From positions 1 to 37,936 of the forward strand of contig CAIJPE010000225.1 in assembly GCA_903822435.1 (NCBI GenBank): a DNA stretch of 37,936 bases. The letters run 5' to 3'. Within the stretch, counting starts at the first letter, position 1; the number at the start of each line of letters is the position of its first letter. The translations under genes and the position numbers were made by a program. Shown piece after piece: positions 9,184 through 17,439 of this stretch. This DNA is from an uncultured beta proteobacterium (GTDB lineage: Bacteria > Pseudomonadota > Gammaproteobacteria > Burkholderiales > Burkholderiaceae_C). Under the pieces are notes generated by a model. The model searched no databases. It was not told the origin of the DNA and saw only the letters and a program-made list of their open reading frames with translations.

Positions 9184-9402
9184 GGGGTGCGCTGCGCAAG
9201 GAATACCGGCGCGAGTCCGGCGGAAAGGTTCGCGAGCGTATCAGCCACGGGCGCCGAGGATCCCACCCGGTCTTGGGGGTTAACCACGAGGTGGCGCCGT
9301 CAGCGTGCCCGCAGCTTGCCCGTGGCATGATTTGAAGGCTGTTCCGGCGGGCTCTTCGACCCCGATGCGCCCGGCCCGGCCGGCCTGCAAGAGCGCAACG
9401 CC

Positions 9403-12400
9403 ATGACCGATCTGTCTGCCGAATTCAAGGCCCTGGCCGCCTACCGCCCCGCACACAAGGTGCGCTTCGTCACCGCCGCCAGCCTCTTCGACGGCCACGA
9501 TGCGGCGATCAACATCATGCGGCGCATCCTGCAGGGCATGGGCGCCGAGGTCATCCACCTCGGGCACAACCGCTCGGTGGACGAGGTGGTCACGGCCGCG
9601 CTGCAGGAAGACGTGCAGGGCATCGCCATCAGCAGCTACCAGGGCGGCCACGTCGAGTACTTCAAGTACATGGTCGACCTTCTGCGCGAGCGCGGCGGCG
9701 CGCACATCCAGGTCTTCGGTGGCGGCGGCGGGGTGATCGTGCCGGCCGAGATCCGCGAGCTGCAGGGCTACGGCGTGGCCCGCATCTACAGCCCCGAGGA
9801 TGGCCAGCGCATGGGCTTGCAGGGGATGATCGGCGAGATGGTCATGCGCTGCGACGAGGACCTCTCTGCCCATGCGCCCGCAGCCGTGGCCGCCCTGCAG
9901 GGCCACACCGACGCGGCATGGCGGGCCCTGGCCCAGGCCATCACCGCGCTGGAGAACGGCCGCGCCAGCCCGGCCTTCAGGGAAACCATGGCCCGCGCCG
10001 CGGCCTCGGCACGCATCCCCGTGCTGGGCATCACCGGCACGGGCGGCGCGGGCAAGAGCAGCCTGACCGACGAGATCATCCGGCGCCTGCGCCTGGACCA
10101 GGGCGATGCGCTGCGCATCGCCGTGATCAGCATCGACCCCAGCCGGCGCAAGAGCGGCGGCGCCCTGCTGGGCGACCGCATCCGCATGAACGCCATCGGA
10201 CCCTGGGGCGCCGGGCCCCGCGTGTTCATGCGCAGCCTGGCCACCCGCGATTTCGGCACCGAGATCAGCCAGGCCCTGCCCGACGTGCTGCTGGCCTGCA
10301 AGGCGGCGGGCTTCGATCTGGTGGTGGTCGAGACCTCGGGCATCGGCCAGGGCGACGCCGCCATCGTGCCGCTGGTGGACGTGCCGATGTACGTGATGAC
10401 GCCCGAGTTCGGCGCCGCCAGCCAGCTCGAGAAGATCGACATGCTCGACTTCGCCGAGTTCGTGGCCATCAACAAGTTCGACCGGCGCGGCGCGGCCGAT
10501 GCGCTGCGCGACGTGGCCAAGCAGGTGCAGCGCAACCGCGAGGCCTGGGGAACGCCCGCCGAGCAGATGCCGGTCTTCGGCACCATGGCCAGCCGCTTCA
10601 ACGACGACGGCGTCACGGCGCTCTACCAGGCCCTGCTGCCGCGCCTGGCGGCCCTGGGGCTGCCGAACACCGCGGGCCGCCTGCCTCAGGCGGCCACCCG
10701 CCACAGCACGAACCAGGTGGCCATCGTGCCCGGCGCCCGGGTGCGTTACCTGGCCGATATCGCCGACACCGTGCGCGGCTACAAACGCCACGCCCTGCAG
10801 CAGAGCCGCGTGGCGCGCGAGGTGCAGCAGCTCCAGGCCACCGCCGCCATGCTGCAGACCGACAAGCCCGAGCGCCACCGCGCCGTAGAGGCCGTCCTGG
10901 ACATTGCCGCGCAGCGCCGGTCGCTGCTGGATGCCCATTCCACCCGGCTGCTGGACGGCTGGCCGGCCCTCGAGCAGTCCTACGCCGGCGATGAACTGGT
11001 GGTGAAGGTGCGAGACCGCGAGATCCGCACCGCGCTCACCCACACCACGCTGTCGGGCAACAAGATCCGCAAGGTGGCGCTGCCGTCCTACGAATGCCAC
11101 GGCGAGTTGCTGAAGTGGCTGCTGCTGGACAACGTGCCCGGCTCGTTCCCCTACACCGCCGGCACCTTCGCCTTCAAGCGCGAGGGCGAAGACCCCACCC
11201 GCATGTTCGCCGGCGAAGGCGACGCCTTCCGCACGAACCGGCGTTTCAAGATGGTCAGCGAGGGCCTGCCGGCCAAGCGCCTTTCCACGGCCTTCGACAG
11301 CGTCACGCTCTACGGCAACGACCCCGACCTGCGGCCCGACATCTACGGCAAGGTGGGCAATTCGGGCGTGAGCATCGCCACGCTGGATGACCTGAAGGTG
11401 CTGTATTCGGGCTTCGACCTGACGGATCCGAGCACCTCCGTCAGCATGACCATCAACGGCCCGGCGCCGTCGATCCTGGCCATGTTCATGAACACCGCCA
11501 TCGACCAGAACCTGGACCGCTTCGAGTCAGGCAAGGGCCGCAAGCCCACCGCGGAAGAAGCCGCGCAGATCCGCGCCCACACGCTGGCCAACGTGCGCGG
11601 CACGGTCCAGGCCGACATCCTCAAGGAAGACCAGGGCCAGAACACCTGCATCTTCAGCACCGAGTTCAGCCTGAAGGTGATGGGCGACATCGCCGCGTAC
11701 TTCGTGCAGCACGACGTCCGCAATTTCTACTCGGTGAGCATCAGCGGCTATCACATCGCCGAGGCCGGGGCCAACCCCATCAGCCAGCTGGCCTTCACGC
11801 TGTCCAACGGCTTCACCTTCGTCGAAGCCTACCTGGCGCGGGGCATGCACATCGACGACTTCGCGCCCAACCTCTCGTTCTTCTTCAGCAATGGCATGGA
11901 CCCCGAGTACACCGTGCTGGGGCGCGTGGCGCGTCGCATCTGGGCCGTGGCCCTGCGCGAGCGCTACGGTGCCAACGAGCGCAGCCAGAAGCTCAAGTAC
12001 CACGTGCAGACCAGCGGCCGCAGCCTGCACGCGCAAGAGATCCAGTTCAACGACATCCGCACCACGCTGCAGGCGCTGATCGCGGTGTACGACAACTGCA
12101 ATTCGCTGCACACGAATGCCTTCGATGAAGCGATCACCACGCCCACGGCCGACAGCGTGCGCCGGGCCATGGCCATCCAGATGATCATCAACCGCGAATG
12201 GGGCCTGGCCAAGAACGAGAACCCCAACCAGGGTGCCTTCGTCATCGACGAGCTGACCGAGCTGGTGGAAGAGGCCGTGCTGTCCGAGTTCGAGAAGATC
12301 AGCGAGCGCGGCGGGGTGCTGGGTGCGATGGAAACCGGCTACCAGCGCGGCAAGATCCAGGAAGAGAGCATGCACTACGAGATGCTCAAGCACACCGGCG

Positions 12401-12696
12401 AGTACCCCATCATCGGCGTGAACACCTTCCGCAACCCGCAGGCCGAAGCCGAGGTGCAGGCCCTGGAACTGGCTCGCAGCACCGAGGCCGAGAAGCAGAG
12501 CCAGCTCAGCCGCCTGCGCGATTTCCACGCTCGCCATGCCGACGATGCGCCGGCGGTGCTGCAGCGCCTGCAGCAGACGGTCATCGACAACGGCAATGTC
12601 TTTGCCGTGCTGATGGATGCCGTGCGCTGCTGCAGCCTGGGTCAGATCACCAACGCCTTGTTCGAGGTGGGGGGCCAGTACCGCCGCAGCCTGTAG
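9403..12696 (+). CDS. icmF: Fused isobutyryl-CoA mutase IcmF (B12 domain, G-protein chaperone and mutase in one chain)
   Basis: This adenosylcobalamin radical enzyme interconverts isobutyryl-CoA and n-butyryl-CoA. In 1,097 residues it has a B12-binding domain (1-150) with SLFDGHDAAIN, where His32 is the lower cobalt ligand. A MeaB-like GTPase follows, with Walker A GTGGAGKS (212-219) and NKFD (357-360). After a linker comes the TIM-barrel substrate domain (about 560-1,097), with FPYTAGTFAFKREGEDP from F582. That loop differs from the YPYTRG form of methylmalonyl-CoA mutase and supports IcmF identity. Built-in GTPase editing protects the cofactor. The gene could link valine carbon, imported by the liv system nearby, to butyryl-CoA. 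Its stop abuts the stop of the convergent crotonase gene with no gap. I found no cobalamin riboswitch upstream. Confidence 0.96.
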   Translation: MTDLSAEFKALAAYRPAHKVRFVTAASLFDGHDAAINIMRRILQGMGAEVIHLGHNRSVDEVVTAALQEDVQGIAISSYQGGHVEYFKYMVDLLRERGGAHIQVFGGGGGVIVPAEIRELQGYGVARIYSPEDGQRMGLQGMIGEMVMRCDEDLSAHAPAAVAALQGHTDAAWRALAQAITALENGRASPAFRETMARAAASARIPVLGITGTGGAGKSSLTDEIIRRLRLDQGDALRIAVISIDPSRRKSGGALLGDRIRMNAIGPWGAGPRVFMRSLATRDFGTEISQALPDVLLACKAAGFDLVVVETSGIGQGDAAIVPLVDVPMYVMTPEFGAASQLEKIDMLDFAEFVAINKFDRRGAADALRDVAKQVQRNREAWGTPAEQMPVFGTMASRFNDDGVTALYQALLPRLAALGLPNTAGRLPQAATRHSTNQVAIVPGARVRYLADIADTVRGYKRHALQQSRVAREVQQLQATAAMLQTDKPERHRAVEAVLDIAAQRRSLLDAHSTRLLDGWPALEQSYAGDELVVKVRDREIRTALTHTTLSGNKIRKVALPSYECHGELLKWLLLDNVPGSFPYTAGTFAFKREGEDPTRMFAGEGDAFRTNRRFKMVSEGLPAKRLSTAFDSVTLYGNDPDLRPDIYGKVGNSGVSIATLDDLKVLYSGFDLTDPSTSVSMTINGPAPSILAMFMNTAIDQNLDRFESGKGRKPTAEEAAQIRAHTLANVRGTVQADILKEDQGQNTCIFSTEFSLKVMGDIAAYFVQHDVRNFYSVSISGYHIAEAGANPISQLAFTLSNGFTFVEAYLARGMHIDDFAPNLSFFFSNGMDPEYTVLGRVARRIWAVALRERYGANERSQKLKYHVQTSGRSLHAQEIQFNDIRTTLQALIAVYDNCNSLHTNAFDEAITTPTADSVRRAMAIQMIINREWGLAKNENPNQGAFVIDELTELVEEAVLSEFEKISERGGVLGAMETGYQRGKIQEESMHYEMLKHTGEYPIIGVNTFRNPQAEAEVQALELARSTEAEKQSQLSRLRDFHARHADDAPAVLQRLQQTVIDNGNVFAVLMDAVRCCSLGQITNALFEVGGQYRRSL

Positions 12697-13665
12697 TCAG
12701 GCCCCGCTGGGGGCCGGCGCGGCGGGCACGGCCCGCGGCTGCGGGTGGCGGTCGGCCCAGGCGTTCTCGAGCTCGATCCGCTTGATCTCTTCGACCGCTC
12801 CTTCGTCCGCGCCGCCGGCCTTGCGGGCCTGGGCCCGGGCCAGGCGTTCCATCAGCCGCAGGTCGCGGTTGGTCAGGCCCATGGCGCTCTGCGCCCACTG
12901 CTCCACGATGGACGACAGCGACTCGCGCCGGATCGGCGCTGCGTGGCGCTGGGCCCGCAGCGCAGCCAAGGTGCCGCGGTGGTGCGGCTCCACCTCATGG
13001 AGCACGCGTTCGAGCGCCAGTTCGCCCTGGCCGTCTTCGGCCACCACGTCGATGATCCGGCGGGTGTAGAGCTCCTCGGCGCTGTACAGGCGGCCCGAGA
13101 GGATCATCTCGCTGGCCACCGCGAAGCCGGCCTTGCGGATGGTGAAGTCCCAGGCCCCCATGCCCGGAAAGAGATTGAACAGGATCTCGGGGTAGCCGCC
13201 CTGGGCGCTTCGCTCGAAGATGATCTTGTGGAACGGCAGCACCGATTCGAGCCCGCCGCCCAGGGTGTCGCCCTGGCACAGGACGGTGGTGTGGATGCCC
13301 AGGTTGGCGGCGTTTTCCACCCACCAGATCAGATCGATGCAGCGCCGCGCATACAGCTTGAGCGACTCGATGTCGCGGGCCCGTACCAGCAGCACGAACA
13401 GCGCCAGGTCGCCGCCGAAGTTGTAGACCTTGGGCACGTCGGAGGACATCACGAAGTGCCGCACCAGGCCCGCGTTGGCCGTGATGTCGGCAAAGGTCTG
13501 CTGCAGTTCGGCCATGGCCGACAGGCTGAAGCACTGGATGGGCTTGATGCCCATGCGCAACCGCAGCAGCCCGAGATCCGAGCTCCACTCCAGGCGGATG
13601 GTCTTGTAGGGCCTGCCCAGCAGACCGGGCACGCCGGTGGGCCCGGATGCGGGTGGCAGAGTCAC
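12697..13665 (-). CDS. RpfF-type crotonase, probable DSF-family (cis-2-unsaturated fatty acid) synthase
   Basis: The 322-residue crotonase-fold protein matches RpfF/BDSF synthases in the block YNFGGDLALF (81-90), in QGDTLGGGLES with Glu140, and in GGYPEILFNLFPGMGAWDF with Glu160. The two glutamates are 20 residues apart, as in RpfF, where they perform dehydration and thioester hydrolysis of 3-hydroxyacyl-ACP to free cis-2-enoic acid. The end of the shared region reads RLMERLARAQARKAGG, and about 35 further residues rich in Ala and Pro extend beyond known RpfF. It starts at GTG 13665 with GAGAG upstream, 10 nt after the stop of a diiron-oxidase gene, so the two form an operon. No rpfB, rpfC or rpfG neighbour is present. 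A general enoyl-CoA hydratase is the alternative but fits the motifs less well. Confidence 0.82.
   Translation of the reverse strand: MTLPPASGPTGVPGLLGRPYKTIRLEWSSDLGLLRLRMGIKPIQCFSLSAMAELQQTFADITANAGLVRHFVMSSDVPKVYNFGGDLALFVLLVRARDIESLKLYARRCIDLIWWVENAANLGIHTTVLCQGDTLGGGLESVLPFHKIIFERSAQGGYPEILFNLFPGMGAWDFTIRKAGFAVASEMILSGRLYSAEELYTRRIIDVVAEDGQGELALERVLHEVEPHHRGTLAALRAQRHAAPIRRESLSSIVEQWAQSAMGLTNRDLRLMERLARAQARKAGGADEGAVEEIKRIELENAWADRHPQPRAVPAAPAPSGA
12700..12715. terminator. GC hairpin at the convergent icmF / crotonase junction
   Basis: GGCCCC (12700-12705) pairs with GGGGCC (12710-12715) around a 4-nt loop, just past the icmF stop and inside the last codons of the crotonase gene. There is no T-run. 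It is the only visible structure that could end icmF transcription. Confidence 0.35.
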
Positions 13666-13675
13666 GCCGAGGCTC

Positions 13676-14335
13676 TCAGACAGCAGCCATGATCTGGGTG
13701 AAGTGATGGAAATTCACACGCACCGACTCCGTGACGGATGCCAGTGCAGAAGGTTCATCGAGCCGGTTCAGGACGGCGCGCAAGTCGGCCATGTGTTGGG
13801 CGTCCATGGTGGCATGGGAAGAGATGAAGGAGACGCCGGCATCGCCATCGATCAGGAGCCTTTCGCGCAAGGCCGACGCGAAGGGCCCCCCGTACACCGA
13901 GGCGATGACTTCCAATGCATAGAGCATGCCCAGCACCGAGCACGGGTTGCGCTGGCTGGCGGACCAATGGTTGTAGCCGTTCAGTGCCAGGGTGTAGATG
14001 CCCGGAGCGTGGCTGCGGGCGGCTTCGGGCGTGACGCCGAAGGCCTGCAGGTCGTTCAGCACCCAGTTCTCGTGGCCCATCTCTTCGTGCATGTGCTCGT
14101 AGAGGAAGTGTCGCATTGGCTGCAGGCTGTCTGCCCCGGGCGTGCCCAGCCGGCTGGCCGCCACGGCGCACACCGGATTGAAGTGCCAGACCACGTGGTA
14201 GAGCTCCAGCAGGAGCGCCTTGTACCGCTCCACGCTCAAGCCATCGGCGACCGCGGCCACCACGGCCAGGTGCGTCTCGAAAGCTCGGCGATCCTCATCG
14301 GTGCCAAGAACCAGTTCGCTGAAGAACGACAGCAT
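13676..14335 (-). CDS. Haem-oxygenase-like diiron oxidase (HDO / iron-containing redox enzyme family)
   Basis: The 219-residue all-helical protein shows an HDO ligand pattern: E85-M-G-H88 in HEEMGHENW, E142 in YALEVIASVY, and H174-x3-D178-x2-H181 in SHATMDAQH. The order and spacing resemble UndA (fatty acid to 1-alkene) and CADD. At the place where UndA carries its first glutamate ligand, my by-eye alignment puts His47 (ELYHVVWHF), with E44 and H51 close by, so the metal site may differ. The ribosome site GGGGA precedes ATG 14335. The RpfF-like gene follows after 10 nt. Since RpfF-type enzymes release free fatty acids and several HDOs oxidise fatty acids, consecutive action on one lipid is a reasonable guess. 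PqqC/TenA-like roles are alternatives. Confidence 0.78.
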   Translation of the reverse strand: MLSFFSELVLGTDEDRRAFETHLAVVAAVADGLSVERYKALLLELYHVVWHFNPVCAVAASRLGTPGADSLQPMRHFLYEHMHEEMGHENWVLNDLQAFGVTPEAARSHAPGIYTLALNGYNHWSASQRNPCSVLGMLYALEVIASVYGGPFASALRERLLIDGDAGVSFISSHATMDAQHMADLRAVLNRLDEPSALASVTESVRVNFHHFTQIMAAV

Positions 14336-14424
14336 GGGTGTCCCCGAAATCTAGCCAGAAAGTGTGACGAACGCGCGCAACCTGATCGCTATTCTGAAGT
14401 CTGGTTCGATGGCCAGCCAGGGCG

Positions 14425-14451
14425 GTGACAAAAGTTCTCAGCTCCTACAAT
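14425..14451 (+). promoter_or_regulatory. Possible mutL promoter overlapping the first ATG
   Basis: GTGACA (14425-14430) and TACAAT (14446-14451) resemble -35 and -10 boxes with a short 15-bp spacer. Transcription would then begin near 14458, at the second in-frame ATG (14459), giving a leaderless message. The short spacer makes this weak. Confidence 0.25.
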
Positions 14452-16360
14452 GTCGGTGATGTCCGCCTTGTTGCCCGCATCGGGCCAGCCCCCCATCGCA
14501 GCGGCCGGGAGCCGGCGCATCCACGAGCTTCCCGATGAGCTGATCAGCCAGATTGCTGCCGGCGAGGTCGTGGAGCGCCCGGCATCGGTGGTGCGCGAAC
14601 TGGCCGACAACGCCCTGGACGCCGGGGCCACCCAGGTCACGGTGCGGCTGACGGCCGGCGGCGTGCGGGCGATCGTCGTGGAAGACGATGGCAGCGGCAT
14701 CGAGCGGGCCGACCTGCCCCTGGCTCTGCGGCGCCACGCCACCAGCAAGATCGCATCGCTGGGCGACCTGGAGTCGGTCAGCACGATGGGGTTTCGGGGC
14801 GAGGCGTTGGCGGCCATCGCCTCGGTGGCGGACGTGACGCTCACCACGCGGGTGGCCGGTGCCGAGCACGCCTGGCGGCTGCATGCGCGCAGCGGCGAGC
14901 TCTCACCGGCGGCCCGCGGCTGCGGCACCACCGTGGATGTGCAGGAGCTCTTCTTCAGCACACCCGCCCGGCGCAAGTTCCTGAAGACCGACGCCACCGA
15001 ACTGGCCCACGCCCAGGAAGCGCTGCGGCGCCATGCCCTGGCGCGCCCGGACGTGGGCTTTGCCTTGTGGCACGACGGGCGGCTGCTGGCACAGTGGCGT
15101 GCTGCCACGGCCGCCCAGCGCTGGGCCGATGTGCTGGGTGGCGACTTCATCGCCGCCAGCCGGCCTTTGGCGGCCGCGCGCGGGCCGCTGTCCATGAGCG
15201 GCCGCATCGGCCAGCCCGAGGCGGCCCGCGCCCGCGCCGACCTGCAGTACCTGTTCGTCAACGGCCGCTTCGTGCGCGACCGCCTGCTGGCCCATGCCGT
15301 GCGCTCGGCCTTCGACGACCAGTTGCACGCCAACCGACAGCCGGCCTATGCGCTGTTCATCACCCTGGCGCCCGAACTGGTGGACGTCAACGTGCACCCG
15401 ACGAAGATCGAGGTGCGATTCCGCGATGGCCGTGCCCTGCACCAGGCCGTGCGGCAAGCGGTGGAAGAGGCCCTGGCGCCGAGCCGCGCGGTGACGGCCC
15501 CGGCTTCGCTCGCGGGCGAATCTGCGGCGCCGCAACCGGGGCCGCCCGTGCCCGAGATGCCGCGATGGCAGCCGGAGCTGGCCCTGGCCGAGTCGAGGCC
15601 TGCGTCGATCGGCCAGGCGCAGGAACGGCCTGCCCCCTGGCTGTCCGAGGGGCCTTGGCGCACGCCCCAGGGCAGCGGCGGCCTGGGTGCCTGGGCTGCC
15701 CTGAGGAACGATGCTGGCGCCCTGGGCGAGCCTGCGTCGGCCGCCGCAGCCCTTGCCACCCCCGAGCCCGCGGCCTGGCCGCTGGGGCGCGCGGTGGCGC
15801 AGATCGGGGGCGTGTACGTGCTGGCCGAGAACGCACAGGGGTTGATCGTCGTGGACATGCACGCCGCGCACGAACGCATCGTCTACGAGCGCCTGAAGCG
15901 CGACGCGGCAGGGCGCGGGGCGCTGCCCTCGCAGCCGCTGCTGATTCCCCACCCCTTCTCGGCGACCGCGGCCGAGGTGGCCACGGCGCAGGCCGAGCAC
16001 GCCACCCTGGCCGAGCTGGGGCTGGACATCGACGTGCTGTCGGCCGCCACGCTGGTGGTGCGCAGCCGGCCTGCGGCGCTGCCCGATGCCGATCTGGCCG
16101 AACTGGCCCGCTCGGTGCTGGCCGAATTGGCCGAAGCCGGGGCCAGCCGCGTGGTGCAGCGCGCCCGCGACGACATCCTGGCCACCATGGCCTGCCACGG
16201 CGCGGTGCGCGCCAATCGGCGTCTGACCCTGGAAGAGATGAACGCCCTGCTGCGCGAGATGGAGCAGACCGAGCGCAGCGACACCTGCAATCACGGCCGC
16301 CCCACCTGGCGGCAGGTGACGATGAAGGAGCTGGACGCGCTGTTTCTGCGCGGCCGCTGA
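14450..16360 (+). CDS. mutL: DNA mismatch repair protein MutL (endonuclease type)
   Basis: MutL couples mismatch recognition by MutS to strand incision. The 636-residue protein has the GHKL ATPase domain: LISQIAAGEVVERPASVVRE with the catalytic Glu, DNALDAGAT, DDGSGI, RHATSKI and GFRGEAL. After VDVNVHPTKIEVRF comes a long Pro/Ala-rich linker (about residues 340-440), then the dimerisation domain. There DMHAAHERIVYE matches the metal-dependent nicking motif D-x-H-A-x2-E-x4-E, and CNHGRPTWR near the end completes that site. Such MutLs occur where MutH is absent. Two in-frame ATGs (14450 and 14459) lack a ribosome site. The common downstream partner miaA is missing; a convergent cyclase gene lies there instead. 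It is divergent from the oxidase/RpfF-like pair across 114 bp. Confidence 0.96.
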   Translation: MSVMSALLPASGQPPIAAAGSRRIHELPDELISQIAAGEVVERPASVVRELADNALDAGATQVTVRLTAGGVRAIVVEDDGSGIERADLPLALRRHATSKIASLGDLESVSTMGFRGEALAAIASVADVTLTTRVAGAEHAWRLHARSGELSPAARGCGTTVDVQELFFSTPARRKFLKTDATELAHAQEALRRHALARPDVGFALWHDGRLLAQWRAATAAQRWADVLGGDFIAASRPLAAARGPLSMSGRIGQPEAARARADLQYLFVNGRFVRDRLLAHAVRSAFDDQLHANRQPAYALFITLAPELVDVNVHPTKIEVRFRDGRALHQAVRQAVEEALAPSRAVTAPASLAGESAAPQPGPPVPEMPRWQPELALAESRPASIGQAQERPAPWLSEGPWRTPQGSGGLGAWAALRNDAGALGEPASAAAALATPEPAAWPLGRAVAQIGGVYVLAENAQGLIVVDMHAAHERIVYERLKRDAAGRGALPSQPLLIPHPFSATAAEVATAQAEHATLAELGLDIDVLSAATLVVRSRPAALPDADLAELARSVLAELAEAGASRVVQRARDDILATMACHGAVRANRRLTLEEMNALLREMEQTERSDTCNHGRPTWRQVTMKELDALFLRGR

Positions 16361-16368
16361 GCGACAGC

Positions 16369-16381
16369 CGGCCTTCGGCCG
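16369..16381. terminator. Small hairpin between convergent mutL and cyclase genes
   Basis: CGGCC (16369-16373), loop TTC, GGCCG (16377-16381) lies in the 23-bp gap. The stem is short but GC-only and there is no T-run, so a bidirectional terminator is only possible. Confidence 0.3.
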
Positions 16382-16383
16382 CT

Positions 16384-17397
16384 TCAGCCAGCCGCCGCGA
16401 CGCGGTTGCGGCCGTCGGATTTGGCGCGGTACAGGGCTGCGTCGGCCCGGGCCACCGCATCGGTCAGCGGCTCGTTCAGAGCGAGTTCGGCCACACCCAG
16501 CGAGCAACTCACCGGCGCGGGCCCGTCGATGCCGGCCACCGCTGCGCGAAGCTTTTCGGCGACACGCAGTGCGTCGGCCAGGCCGCTGCCCGGCAGCGTC
16601 ACCAGGAACTCCTCGCCGCCCCAGCGCAAGGCCTCGTCGCCCCGGCGCAAGGTGGTGCGCAGGCTCGTGGCGCAAGCCTGGAGCACCTGGTCGCCGGCCG
16701 CGTGGCCATGGGTGTCGTTGAGCTGCTTGAAGTGATCCAGGTCCAGCAGCACCACCGACGCGGGTGGCGCAAAGGTGGTCTCGCGGCGCAATCGGCGGCC
16801 GACCATGGGCGCGGCATGGCGGTTCAGCAAGCCCGTCAGTGCGTCGTGGTAAGCCGCGTGCTCCAGTTCTTGCCGTTCGCCGGCCAGGGTCAGCACCGAA
16901 CCCAGCAGATCGGCCACGGCTTCGAACAGGCCCACGCCCACTGTTTCGAAGTAGTCGGCCACGTCGGCGTACAGCACGACCAGGCCGCCGATGTGTTGCA
17001 GCGTCGAAGGCAGCGGCAGTGCCAGCGTGCTGCGAACGCCGTGTTCGAGCGCGGCCTGCCGCCAGGGCCCGAAGGGCGACAACGGCGAGATCTTGAAGGG
17101 CGCAGACCGGTCGCCCTCCAGCGCGCGGAAGGCCGGCCCGCGCTCGGTCAGCGGGTTGCGCTGGATGACCAGCCGGCGGGCATACTCGGCCGCCGTGCCG
17201 GCGCAGACCTGGGGCACGATGGTGGGCGTGTCCTTGCGCCCGAACCAGGTCCAGGTGATCACGATCCGCGGGCTGACCCGGGTCAGCGTTTCGCAGATGC
17301 CCAGGACGATCTCGCGCTCGTTGTGGCCGACGATCAGCCGTCCCGCGCTGCGCAGCAGGGTCTCGGCGATGTGCGCGCGCTCGGCAGGCGCGTCCAT
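16384..17397 (-). CDS. GAF-GGDEF diguanylate cyclase
   Basis: The protein would make cyclic di-GMP from two GTP. From ATG 17397 it has 337 residues: a GAF-like sensor (about 30-170, with LALPLPSTLQHIGGLVVLYADV) and a GGDEF domain with LTGLLNRHA, LLDLDHFKQLNDTHGH and the active site RWGGEEF near residue 260. RRGD lies five residues before GGEEF, so the product-inhibition site R-x-x-D is present. No membrane segment or signal peptide is seen, so it is cytosolic. A GTG at 17421 is an alternative start, but its AGGG is too close. Between the two starts lies a perfect inverted repeat. Two metal or haem ligands cannot be judged from the sequence, so the input is unknown. Confidence 0.93.
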   Translation of the reverse strand: MDAPAERAHIAETLLRSAGRLIVGHNEREIVLGICETLTRVSPRIVITWTWFGRKDTPTIVPQVCAGTAAEYARRLVIQRNPLTERGPAFRALEGDRSAPFKISPLSPFGPWRQAALEHGVRSTLALPLPSTLQHIGGLVVLYADVADYFETVGVGLFEAVADLLGSVLTLAGERQELEHAAYHDALTGLLNRHAAPMVGRRLRRETTFAPPASVVLLDLDHFKQLNDTHGHAAGDQVLQACATSLRTTLRRGDEALRWGGEEFLVTLPGSGLADALRVAEKLRAAVAGIDGPAPVSCSLGVAELALNEPLTDAVARADAALYRAKSDGRNRVAAAG

Positions 17398-17412
17398 CGG
17401 AATTGCATTCCG
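17398..17412. repeat. Perfect 6-3-6 inverted repeat immediately before the cyclase ATG
   Basis: CGGAAT-TGC-ATTCCG abuts ATG 17397. On the mRNA it would fold over the ribosome-binding region, or as DNA it could bind a regulator. If the GTG at 17421 is the real start, the repeat is coding and carries less meaning. Confidence 0.35.
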
Positions 17413-17439
17413 TTTGAACACACCCTGTTTTCGGCCGCT

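Noticed and set aside
9184..9402. Possible cobalamin riboswitch before icmF
   Set aside because: I looked for the B12-box and the typical stem set and saw none. A covariance search would be needed to exclude it fully.
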